Below are positions 18,662-26,485 of a DNA stretch of 64,000 nt, in pieces. Numbering within the stretch: position 1 is the first letter of the stretch; each line of letters starts with the position of its first letter. The stretch is taken from assembly GCF_001653135.1 (NCBI RefSeq), contig NZ_BDDS01000002.1, forward strand, positions 496,001-560,000, written 5' to 3'. This stretch comes from Pseudoalteromonas neustonica. GTDB taxonomy: Bacteria > Pseudomonadota > Gammaproteobacteria > Enterobacterales > Alteromonadaceae. Position numbers and translations under genes: made by a program. The notes below the pieces were generated by a model. The model saw nothing but the letters and a program-made list of their open reading frames with translations. It ran no database searches and was not told where the DNA came from.

Positions 18662-20728
18662 ATGGAAATTCATAAGTTCAAACTAACACAACTCGCCATA
18701 GCATTAGGTCTAACAGCAACTTTGGCTGCATGTTCTAGTGACAATGACAAAACACCTCCTCCGGTAGAACCGACACCAACACAAAAGGTTGTTGAACTGC
18801 CTGCAGGTACCACATCTGAAAAACAAGCTGGTTTTTTCACTGTAGTTGTAAAAGATAGCGAAGGTAATAGCTTAGGCTCTGCTGATGTACCTATTACAGT
18901 AAAGATCACAAAAAATTCAGCCAATGTTGTTTCAACCAAAGGCGAAGCGTTAACAGCCGATGATTTAACGATTACCAATGGCGCAGGCTTATTTGCGGCG
19001 TCATTATCAGAACTCACTGCTGAAACATCAATAACAGTCAATTTTACTGCTCCTGGCTATTTTAATAACAGTAAAGTAATTACTTTATCAGTTGATGATT
19101 CTGAAGTTGCAGAAACTGTAACATTAGTTTCTCGTAGTATTGACGCTGATAATGTTGCTATTGTGTCTGAAGAAAAATCAGTGAATGATTTAGCCGAAAA
19201 TGGCGCTACGGTTACATTTAAAGAAGATGGATCACTTGAAACATCTGATGGCTCAGCATTAAAGCTTGCCAAAACAGTAACTAAAACCAATGGCAGTGCC
19301 ACTAGCGACAAAGGGGGGGTTCAAATATCAATACCCAGTGGATCTAAAATGCTTGCTAAAAATGAAGCTGGTGAGCTAGTTCCTTTAACAAGCGCCCCTT
19401 CCCTTGCTGTTGCGTATTTTAACAATGAAGCCAGCTCCAGTGCTGCTGCAAACGACAATAATGAGAGTCGCCCTGAATCAGCACTAGATTACTTCCCTGG
19501 TGGTCTTGACCTAGCCGTTTCTGTTCCTACCGCAGATAATGTAACGACTGAAGTCACAACCACAGGCTCATTTACAACCGCTGGTTTTGTTGCCATCGAA
19601 TTGACCGATGATGCTGGTAACAAAGTGAAAGAGTTTGGCTCAACGGGTGATGGTGACAACGCCACTAAAAACTCAATTGAAGTTAAAATGCAAGTAGAAG
19701 TTAAAACATCAAACGCCTGCCCAATGACTTATGCTGATTTAGATAATCTAGACCAAGCTACAGTGGCTGCTTTTGCTGTTGATGCGTCTAAATCAACTGA
19801 TAGTGCTTACTTTCGCAAAGGCGCCTGTGTTTCCTCTGATGGCTCAGCAATTGCGACACGCCCAATCAAGGCAGGTGATATAATCCCTGTATGGAGTTAC
19901 GATGCGGATGAAGCGCAATGGGCTTTTGAAAGCTATGGTGTTGCTCAAGTAAATGCTGATAACGCTGATGTTTTTGACGTAGCAGTTCAGGTAACTCACT
20001 TATCTTACTGGAATCTTGATTTCTTTAACTGGCGCGAACCTAACTTTGGCCAATGCGGTGATGATCGCAAAGTTCAGTTTGACATCAAATATGCAGATGG
20101 CTCAACTGATAATGTAACCGCATTTGACCTGCTTGTGGAATCTCAATCTGGTGGTTACCGTAAACTTAAACGTGGGTATGAATTCCGTTACTACAATAAG
20201 TCTACGATAGCTAACCCGCCGTCATTTTCCGTATTTATGTCGCTATTAAATAATGGCACTAATATTATTGATGGGATCGAAGGTGACGCTAATAATCCGG
20301 TTGATGCTTCAGCATCTAGATTAAAACTAAATGACATTTGTGAGTTGGATGGGAAGAAACTAGTGCTAACGCTTGATACTGCTCCAGCGCGAGTAGATCA
20401 AAAAATTAAAACACAATATGCTTGTAGTAACAACGCTGAAGGTGATGTTGAAGCCCCACCGGCAGCAACTTCAACTTACGCGTATTTGATTGATTCAAGC
20501 AATAACTACGTGACCTACTCATATACTGCAAATGACGGCACAGCAACTTTTTCAAACGTTGTTGAAGGTGATTATAAAGTAAGAGTATGGGATCAAGTCA
20601 GCCGAACTTATGTGACTTCTCCTGATTTCGCCGCGAGTGCGACAAATGAAGTGGTTATTGATCTTCCCATTGAATGCACCATAACTGAAAAACCAGTTAC
20701 AGGTACTGGCACAACAGGCGGTTCGTGA
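18662..20728 (+). CDS. Putative large lipoprotein, function unknown
   Basis: A 688-residue protein with a clear lipoprotein signal: basic start MEIHKFK, hydrophobic core, and lipobox LAAC at about residues 21-24, followed by SSDNDKTPPPVEPTPTQ, a typical tether. The residue after Cys is Ser, which favours outer-membrane sorting. Residues about 40-135 (TVVVKDSEGNSLGSADVPI..) look like an Ig-like/Big domain. The C-terminal third has several cysteines and a second beta-rich part, ending in a GTGTTGGS tail. The ribosome site is AAAGGAAAG. I do not recognise the family. Inverted repeat-family copies flank it and a terminator follows, so it is a stand-alone accessory gene. Confidence 0.8.
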   Translation: MEIHKFKLTQLAIALGLTATLAACSSDNDKTPPPVEPTPTQKVVELPAGTTSEKQAGFFTVVVKDSEGNSLGSADVPITVKITKNSANVVSTKGEALTADDLTITNGAGLFAASLSELTAETSITVNFTAPGYFNNSKVITLSVDDSEVAETVTLVSRSIDADNVAIVSEEKSVNDLAENGATVTFKEDGSLETSDGSALKLAKTVTKTNGSATSDKGGVQISIPSGSKMLAKNEAGELVPLTSAPSLAVAYFNNEASSSAAANDNNESRPESALDYFPGGLDLAVSVPTADNVTTEVTTTGSFTTAGFVAIELTDDAGNKVKEFGSTGDGDNATKNSIEVKMQVEVKTSNACPMTYADLDNLDQATVAAFAVDASKSTDSAYFRKGACVSSDGSAIATRPIKAGDIIPVWSYDADEAQWAFESYGVAQVNADNADVFDVAVQVTHLSYWNLDFFNWREPNFGQCGDDRKVQFDIKYADGSTDNVTAFDLLVESQSGGYRKLKRGYEFRYYNKSTIANPPSFSVFMSLLNNGTNIIDGIEGDANNPVDASASRLKLNDICELDGKKLVLTLDTAPARVDQKIKTQYACSNNAEGDVEAPPAATSTYAYLIDSSNNYVTYSYTANDGTATFSNVVEGDYKVRVWDQVSRTYVTSPDFAASATNEVVIDLPIECTITEKPVTGTGTTGGS

Positions 20729-20752
20729 TCGTTCTTTAAGTAAAACAGAGTC

Positions 20753-20777
20753 AAAGCCGCGTTTATCGCGGCTTTTT
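20753..20777 (+). terminator. Terminator after lipoprotein gene
   Basis: AAGCCGCG and CGCGGCTT form an 8-bp stem with a TTTAT loop, followed by a T-run. It begins 25 bp after the stop. Confidence 0.88.
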
Positions 20778-20826
20778 TATTACTAGTGGCGATAATGAAA
20801 TAGCGATAACCAACTAAACGGGCTCT

Positions 20827-20862
20827 CCTTTGCCTAAAAACCAAACATACTGCTACAATTAA
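20827..20862 (-). repeat. Remnant of repeat family A
   Basis: The run CTTTGCCTAAAAACCAAACA followed by TACTGCTACAATTAA is a degraded match to the internal right-hand part of copies 2 and 3 (CCTTGCCTAAATACCAAACA, TACTGCTGCAAAATCAA). It sits just upstream of copy 2 in the same orientation. This suggests an earlier insertion at the same spot. Confidence 0.6.
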
Positions 20863-20882
20863 CCTAGAAAGATAAATACACC

Positions 20883-21199
20883 CTAGGGCGCGTTGACCTT
20901 TGTGGATTGAAATTTGTTCAACCTAGGGGCGATTTAATCGCGGCGCGAGGTTTGTAACCTAGCGGGCTAAGTAAAAACCGAGCAAAGCTTCCGCGTCCTG
21001 CTCACGCCCCTTACCTACATCCCTGTAGGTAACAAAGAGTCAATCGCCCCTAGGAAGAACCCTTTGGGCAGCGCATGTTTGGCATTTATACTGCGTTATC
21101 GCCTATTTATGGGGAACAACCACACTACATAGGCGCTGCCTTGCCTAAATACCAAACAGTCTGCTGCAAAATCAATCACGAAAGGTCAACACGCCCTAG
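20883..21199 (-). mobile_element. Palindromic repeat family A, copy 2 (full length)
   Basis: A 317-bp element bounded by CTAG at both ends. Terminal inverted repeats of about 27 bp read CTAGGGCGYGTTGACCTTT and onward. Internally, CCTAGGGGCGATT (20922-20934) pairs with AATCGCCCCTAGG (21042-21054), and smaller hairpins lie inside that stem. The GGCAAGGC/AACGCAGTATAAAT core is in minus orientation. No protein is encoded. Its terminal CTAG supplies the stop codon of the neighbouring minus-strand gene. Confidence 0.88.
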
Positions 21200-21561
21200 C
21201 TTTCACTCGCTAATTTGTACGCCTCATATTTTTCACATTCGAGTTCTGCTATATTTTTATCATAAATAGATTGAGACATATCAGATTTCAATGTTAACTC
21301 CTTGCATCGCTGTTCTAACTCTCCAACCTTTGGAATCGTTGGATCGATATTATGAAGTAAGATATGTTTATCAATTTGCCCCCCCCTAGATTGCATTTGA
21401 CGCTGGATATCTTGAGCAACCATTTGCTGCTTAAGTTTTGCTTCATTGTGCATTTGTTCACTCATTTTGTGATAATCAACGACTACTTTTCTTTCAACCA
21501 ATTTGTTATAACAAACCAACAACACAAATATAGCCAGTAAAAAATAAATAATCCCTTTCAT
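21196..21561 (-). CDS. Small single-pass membrane protein, unknown
   Basis: A 121-residue protein with one N-terminal membrane helix (IIYFLLAIFVLLVCYN) followed by a charged, mostly helical domain with two Cys (QRCKEL, LECEKYE). The ribosome site AGGGG lies about 10 bp before the ATG, which supports a real gene. Its stop codon falls inside the terminal CTAG of repeat copy 2, so the original C-terminus may have been lost when the element inserted. It is divergent from the DUF4124 gene at 21656. I do not recognise a family. Confidence 0.6.
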   Translation of the reverse strand: MKGIIYFLLAIFVLLVCYNKLVERKVVVDYHKMSEQMHNEAKLKQQMVAQDIQRQMQSRGGQIDKHILLHNIDPTIPKVGELEQRCKELTLKSDMSQSIYDKNIAELECEKYEAYKLASES

Positions 21562-21655
21562 ATTAATAATTTCCCCTTGACAGAATAATGGGTTTTCTAG
21601 CCTAATACATCACTATAATAAAATACTCATTCGAGTCAATTCACAAGGAGGTTTT

Positions 21656-22258
21656 ATGCGTAATAACCTGATAAAATTTAAGTTGCTTATTGGTGCTGTA
21701 TTATTTTCAGTGTCCGTTTGTGCACAACAAGTTTACAGCTGGGTCGATAAGAATGGTGTTCGTCATTTTTCTGATGTTCCTACGAGTCAAAGTGCGGAAG
21801 TAGTCGAGGGTATTGAGTCAACCCCCACTCCAAAAGCAAAGAATAAAAATGAAAACCAATCTCATGGCTCTGAAGAAGAACATGAAGAGTATACCCCCGG
21901 TGCGGAAGTTCCCATAAAAGGCTCGGGCACAATACTCAGTTGCAATAAGTCTATCTCATATCATGGTAATTATTATCAAGGTAGTTCTTCCTATACGATG
22001 AATAAACAGTACACTACAAAAAAAAATGCGATGAATGTTTTAAAGACGCACGAAAATAGTAAGGATAGATTAAAAAAAGAGAACGAGAGGTTAAACGCTC
22101 ATCTTGAAAAACAACAAGCTCATTATAATAAAAATAAAAGTAACTCGATAAAATATGCCATTGAAAATACAATGGACCAAATTGCTGAAAACAACTGTGA
22201 AATACAGGTCCATTTACGTTATATGGAACTCACGCAAGAAAAAATAAATTCATTATAA
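21656..22258 (+). CDS. DUF4124 domain secreted protein
   Basis: A 200-residue exported protein: signal peptide to about VCA/QQ, then a DUF4124 domain (QVYSWVDKNGVRHFSDVP), an acidic linker, and a C-terminal coiled coil (about residues 120-195, rich in Lys/Glu/Asn). The ribosome site AAGGAGG is strong. DUF4124 is a short beta domain in periplasmic proteins of gammaproteobacteria with no agreed function. It is followed 15 bp later by another DUF4124 gene, so the two form an operon. Confidence 0.8.
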   Translation: MRNNLIKFKLLIGAVLFSVSVCAQQVYSWVDKNGVRHFSDVPTSQSAEVVEGIESTPTPKAKNKNENQSHGSEEEHEEYTPGAEVPIKGSGTILSCNKSISYHGNYYQGSSSYTMNKQYTTKKNAMNVLKTHENSKDRLKKENERLNAHLEKQQAHYNKNKSNSIKYAIENTMDQIAENNCEIQVHLRYMELTQEKINSL

Positions 22259-22273
22259 AAACCAAGGAATGAT

Positions 22274-22921
22274 ATGACCAAACTTATACTCACTATGCTA
22301 CTTTTATCAAGCTTTGTCACACAAGCAAAAGTGTATATGTGCGAAGATGAACAAGGGAATGTGTCATATACCGACATTCCTTGTAAGAAAAGTGCATCAA
22401 CCGTTGCCCAAAAAAATGAAAGTGCTTCTCAAAGCCCAATAGTTAACGAGATCCCTAAAGAGATTAATACTGTCAAAGATGCTTTGAATTATATTGGCTT
22501 GAACCAATTAGTACTTTTGAATTTAGATTTAATTGAGCAGCAATATATCATCCCGCAAGGTAGTTTTAATTACGAGTACTCTTTTTTAGCCCCCAGTAAA
22601 TATCAATATTCAAATGTTCCTATCCATAATGTGAGTGCAAGATTTATAAATGGCATGGGTGAAATTGTTTATCAAGGGAAAATGTACGCAAGAAATTTTT
22701 CATCTACGCCTGACAACAATGGTTTTTTCAACGCCACTTTTTCTGATATCAATAAACGAATGATGGAAATGGGACTAGAAGATCAGACTGAAAACACGCT
22801 TCGCTATGGAAAAGGCAACTGGAGATGGAATCATCGTAATTTTGCCTGTCATGCTCAATCAGACTTTAGGCCAAGAAGTTCTGTAATTGGGTTAAAAATT
22901 ACGTGCAAAACACAAAAGTAA
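22274..22921 (+). CDS. DUF4124 domain secreted protein
   Basis: A 215-residue exported protein. The signal peptide ends near TQA/KVY; DUF4124 follows as KVYMCEDEQGNVSYTDIPC with a Cys pair. The C-terminal half (about 60-215) has no family I recognise and is beta-rich with two further Cys (FACHA, KITCKTQ). It shares an operon with the gene before it and ends at a bidirectional terminator. Confidence 0.78.
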   Translation: MTKLILTMLLLSSFVTQAKVYMCEDEQGNVSYTDIPCKKSASTVAQKNESASQSPIVNEIPKEINTVKDALNYIGLNQLVLLNLDLIEQQYIIPQGSFNYEYSFLAPSKYQYSNVPIHNVSARFINGMGEIVYQGKMYARNFSSTPDNNGFFNATFSDINKRMMEMGLEDQTENTLRYGKGNWRWNHRNFACHAQSDFRPRSSVIGLKITCKTQK

Positions 22922-22972
22922 TATTACTGTGAAGTTCATAGAAAATTAACAGTAAGTACAACTCAAACAAAG

Positions 22973-23004
22973 AATAAAGCCGCGTTAGATCTCGCGGCTT
23001 TATT
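22973..23004. terminator. Bidirectional terminator between DUF4124 pair and yejK
   Basis: AATAAAGCCGCG and CGCGGCTTTATT form a perfect 12-bp stem with an 8-base loop. It serves the plus-strand DUF4124 operon and the convergent minus-strand yejK. Confidence 0.88.
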
Positions 23005-23022
23005 TGTAACTCTGTTTTAAGC

Positions 23023-24039
23023 TTACTCTTTCTCATTTTCCATAAAGCGCTGTAACTGATCTTTTAAGTTAGGCGGAATGCCTTTGATAACCAACGTATC
23101 AGTAGCGTCGTTATACATAACGCGTTCACCTAAATGCTTACGTTCAAAGCTAATGCTTACACCACCACCAAGACCTGAAAACTTAACCATACTTGTCACT
23201 GTTTTCTTGTCAACTGGAAATGACTCTTCTAAATCATAACTTTGCTCTTTACAAAAGCTTTCAAACGGGTTGTCGTCACCTTTAGTCAAGGTTGCGGATA
23301 ATTCGCTGACATTCGCGTCTTCACCTGTGGTGACACAATCATTACAATAATCGAAAACTTGTTTTCGCAAGTCGTCTTTTTCAGACTTATCAAATTGTTG
23401 CTCTGATAGGTAATCTTCAACTGCACTGAGCATCACTTGACTTTGCTGCTTAGGATCAATGCCTTCTTCACAGCCTAAAAAGTCTAAAAAGAAGTCGGCT
23501 ACTTTACGCCCAGCTCGCCCTTTAATAAACGAAATATAACGATTATCTTCAGCTTGAGTATCCCATGCAGTTAAATCAATACGTGCAGCAAGTTGCATGC
23601 GAGATATATCTAAATGACGTGATGAGGCTAAATCAAGTTCAGAGGTAATTGAATAGTGCTCTTTAATGTTGATCATCGCAATCAACATATAATCCGTTGC
23701 GACGTATTGGTAATGACAAAAAATTAAATAGCCGGTTTCGTTAAACGCATACTTATTTAATTCTTCTTTTAATACAGTAGTTGCTTGCTCTGTCATGTGC
23801 CAAAAGCCAAGTTCGTCATTACGATAACTTTGCATTGCAGATGCAACCACACTATTTTTATCTCCGCTAAATGCACAATAACCTTTACCTGGTTTACCGT
23901 TATATGCGTGATGCAGTTGCTCGATGAATACAGCGACTTTTTCATTCACTGCCATTTCGTCATTGCGCAAATGAATTTGCGTATCGTCGTCTTTTTTGTC
24001 TACATAATGAACGACTAACTTTTTAACATCTATTGCCAT
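23023..24039 (-). CDS. yejK: Nucleoid-associated protein YejK/NdpA
   Basis: A 338-residue NdpA/YejK family protein, of full length for the family, with recognisable blocks near the N-terminus (VHYVDKKDDDTQIHLR) and in the middle (SFIKGRAGRKVADFFLDFLGC). YejK is found in the nucleoid fraction and is reported to interact with topoisomerases. The yejK-yejL-yejM neighbourhood is conserved, with yejK divergent from yejLM as in E. coli. A terminator lies just beyond its stop. Confidence 0.92.
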   Translation of the reverse strand: MAIDVKKLVVHYVDKKDDDTQIHLRNDEMAVNEKVAVFIEQLHHAYNGKPGKGYCAFSGDKNSVVASAMQSYRNDELGFWHMTEQATTVLKEELNKYAFNETGYLIFCHYQYVATDYMLIAMINIKEHYSITSELDLASSRHLDISRMQLAARIDLTAWDTQAEDNRYISFIKGRAGRKVADFFLDFLGCEEGIDPKQQSQVMLSAVEDYLSEQQFDKSEKDDLRKQVFDYCNDCVTTGEDANVSELSATLTKGDDNPFESFCKEQSYDLEESFPVDKKTVTSMVKFSGLGGGVSISFERKHLGERVMYNDATDTLVIKGIPPNLKDQLQRFMENEKE

Positions 24040-24101
24040 CTTTGTTTTTCACGCCTCTGGTGTTAAAATGTGAGAATATAACTCTTTTATTGAACCAACT
24101 G

Positions 24102-24314
24102 ATGCCAATCTTATCAAAATATTCTAATGATGAAGTAGAACAAATCGTCGATCAACTCATTGATGTGTTAACTAAACACAATGCGCCGGTTGATTTAAGT
24201 CTTATGTGTTTAGGAAATTCTATCACGCATATCTTAAAAGAGCATGTACCAAGAGGGAAAAGACAAGCCGTTGCGGATAACTTTGCGAAAGCACTTGCGC
24301 AATCGGTTAAATAA
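24102..24314 (+). CDS. yejL: UPF0352 protein YejL
   Basis: A 70-residue protein matching E. coli YejL (SKYSNDEVEQIVDQLIDVL, LSLMCLGNSITHIL, RQAVADNFAKAL). The start at 24102 (MPILSKYS) is preferred over an in-frame extension to 24033, which overlaps yejK and does not resemble the family. The ribosome site is weak. YejL forms a small helical dimer of unknown role. yejM begins 5 bp after it. Confidence 0.9.
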   Translation: MPILSKYSNDEVEQIVDQLIDVLTKHNAPVDLSLMCLGNSITHILKEHVPRGKRQAVADNFAKALAQSVK

Positions 24315-24319
24315 ACTTT

Positions 24320-25816
24320 ATGAATTTATCGCAGCACAATCAGTTTTCGTCTAAAGCGAGTCAATTATTAAGTTGGGGCCATTGGTTCACCTTCGCTAAT
24401 ATTGGTTTAGTTTTGCTTATTAGTTTAAGTTACTTATTTGCCGACTCGCCACCGACAACTGCAATCGGGTATGTTTATATGCTAGTTACTTGGCTTAGCC
24501 ACACTAGCTTTATTACCTTTATTGCCTTTGTGCTGACGATTTTTCCGTTAAGCCTTATATTCCCCTACCCTCGGCATATTCGTGGAATGGCCGCCATTCT
24601 TGCAACCTGCGGAGCATCACTACTTACGCTTGACGCTTACGTATATTTTAATTTAGGTTATCACTTAAGTAGTTCAGCATTGCCTGAAATTGTGACTTTA
24701 TTATGGCATAGATTAACCAGCAGCCCGGGGTTAACCAGTTTACTTGCTGGCGGGATTGTCATACTTATTTTTGCATTTCAATTACTTGCAAGTAACTATA
24801 CTTGGCATCATTTAGCACGTTTAAAACAGTATAAGTTCGCACGATACGCCAGCTCATTTTTATTAGTATGTTTTGCTATGAGCCACAGTATTCATATTTG
24901 GGCTGATGCTAATTTAAAATTTGATATCACCAAGCAAGATAACGTGTTGCCGCTATCTTATCCAACCACGGCTAAAAGTTTATTAGCAAAGAATGATTTA
25001 TTAGATATTGAAAGCTACAAGCAGGCACACAATGTTAAACTCACATCGCAAAATATTAATTATAGTGCCCCTTCACCACTAACCCGATGCGAAAATTTTA
25101 CGCCCGCAACCATTGATATCTTAGTATTTAGCTCTACAGCAAATCTAGATGAGTTTGCTAAGCAGCATACAGACTTATATAAAACAGAGCAGTTTTTACA
25201 AGCTGTTGATCATCAAGATGCACTTTTTAGTCTAATTTATGGCCTGCCTGCTTATTATAAAGCAGTACTTATGGACGAGCAGAATCTTCCGGTGTGGCAA
25301 ACACAACGTCGTAGCCTTTCGGTCACTGGATTTGAAGATTTCACATATATAAATGGAGCTAAAACAGATGGTGCTGCAATCCGTATCGTAAATGCAGATG
25401 CACAGACCACAGTTCGTGATAATAACACCCATATTTTCGCTTTTAGTTTGGCGACTGATAACAATAGTATTGTCAGTGTCTCTACTTTATATAGCTCAGA
25501 TAAAAAAGTCACTCGAGCTGATGGCCTAATCCAACCAAGCGATCTCATTGCTACCAGTGTAGGCCAATACTTAAACTGCCCTAATGTTACAAAACAAAGC
25601 ATGCTGGGCGTTAATTTATATAGTAAAAAAGACGATATCGGTGTTAATTATTCACAAGGTGTCTTCATTGCGTACAAAAAAGATCGCATTACTTTGATTG
25701 ATTCTGAGGGTAATTATAAAAATATATCTGCTGCACAAGGCTTTTCAATTGAGCAAAGTTTAGATATCCCATTTTTAGTACATAGTATTAAAAAGCTAAG
25801 AACATTTACGCATTAG
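24320..25816 (+). CDS. yejM: PbgA/YejM-like membrane protein with reduced periplasmic domain
   Basis: A 498-residue inner-membrane protein. The N-terminal part (about residues 1-215) has five predicted helices and matches E. coli YejM, with a conserved WADANLKFDITKQDNVLPLSYP link. E. coli PbgA/YejM senses LPS at the outer leaflet of the inner membrane and controls LpxC turnover through LapB. The periplasmic hydrolase-like domain is about 90 residues shorter than E. coli's 586-residue protein and has lost recognisable metal-site motifs (no TVDGLN, no SHGHLQ block). It follows yejL by 5 bp. A sensor rather than enzymatic role is inferred. Confidence 0.87.
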   Translation: MNLSQHNQFSSKASQLLSWGHWFTFANIGLVLLISLSYLFADSPPTTAIGYVYMLVTWLSHTSFITFIAFVLTIFPLSLIFPYPRHIRGMAAILATCGASLLTLDAYVYFNLGYHLSSSALPEIVTLLWHRLTSSPGLTSLLAGGIVILIFAFQLLASNYTWHHLARLKQYKFARYASSFLLVCFAMSHSIHIWADANLKFDITKQDNVLPLSYPTTAKSLLAKNDLLDIESYKQAHNVKLTSQNINYSAPSPLTRCENFTPATIDILVFSSTANLDEFAKQHTDLYKTEQFLQAVDHQDALFSLIYGLPAYYKAVLMDEQNLPVWQTQRRSLSVTGFEDFTYINGAKTDGAAIRIVNADAQTTVRDNNTHIFAFSLATDNNSIVSVSTLYSSDKKVTRADGLIQPSDLIATSVGQYLNCPNVTKQSMLGVNLYSKKDDIGVNYSQGVFIAYKKDRITLIDSEGNYKNISAAQGFSIEQSLDIPFLVHSIKKLRTFTH

Positions 25817-25826
25817 CCTACACAAC

Positions 25827-25852
25827 AGCCCTTATAGATGTCTATTAGGGCT
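25827..25852 (+). terminator. Hairpin after yejM
   Basis: AGCCCTTATAGA and TCTATTAGGGCT pair over 12 positions with one T-T mismatch and a TG loop. The following bases are only moderately T-rich, so terminator function is probable but not certain. Confidence 0.5.
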
Positions 25853-25927
25853 TGAGCATTTAATTTGCGATTTGCCCTAGTTAGGTTATAGTTTTTATTA
25901 TTACCTGACTAAGGAAGGTTAAAAGTA

Positions 25928-26404
25928 ATGAAATCACCCGCAATTTTTTTTATTTTCTTTATCGTTCTTTTCACATCAAGCCTAATAGCTAATGATACTC
26001 ATTACTATAAATGCATCACGGATAAAGTAACGACCTTCAGTCAATTCCCATGCAGTGGACAAGCAACCCAGCATAAAGTCACAACGGCTAACGTAGCAGA
26101 CTCATCCAAAATTGATCATACTAAATCCCTCAATGCACTTGAGCGCGAACAAATAGTACGCAACCTCCATAGCGAGATCCGCAGCGTAAAACATACACTT
26201 GCAATTTTAAGCCGTAAACGCGATACCGCTGAATATAATCAGCAAGAACGCCTAACACGCCTGATGAGTGATGATGATAAAAAGCACACTGCAAAAGACA
26301 TTAAAAAGCAGATCAAACGAATCGATAAAACCTACGCAAAAAAGAAAAAATCAACAGAAAAAAAACTGGCTGCATTAGAAAAAAAGTTAAAACGTTATGA
26401 ATAA
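25928..26404 (+). CDS. DUF4124 domain secreted protein with coiled coil
   Basis: A 158-residue exported protein: hydrophobic signal (IFFIFFIVLFTSSLIA), a short DUF4124-like segment (HYYKCITDKVTTFSQFPC) with a Cys pair, then a Lys/Glu/Arg-rich coiled coil to the C-terminus. The ribosome site AAGGAAGG lies upstream. It resembles the two DUF4124 proteins at 21656-22921 in design but is a separate single gene. Function is unknown. Confidence 0.75.
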   Translation: MKSPAIFFIFFIVLFTSSLIANDTHYYKCITDKVTTFSQFPCSGQATQHKVTTANVADSSKIDHTKSLNALEREQIVRNLHSEIRSVKHTLAILSRKRDTAEYNQQERLTRLMSDDDKKHTAKDIKKQIKRIDKTYAKKKKSTEKKLAALEKKLKRYE

Positions 26405-26485
26405 GCTATTGGGTTTTACTAATATTTAGCATACTCTTAACATCAGTAGAGCATATACTCTACACCGTATTCTAGGAGTAGCCAT

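Noticed and set aside
18111-21199. Composite transposon carrying the lipoprotein gene
   Set aside because: No transposase is present and the left copy has a decayed end, so only a MITE-flanked gene can be claimed.
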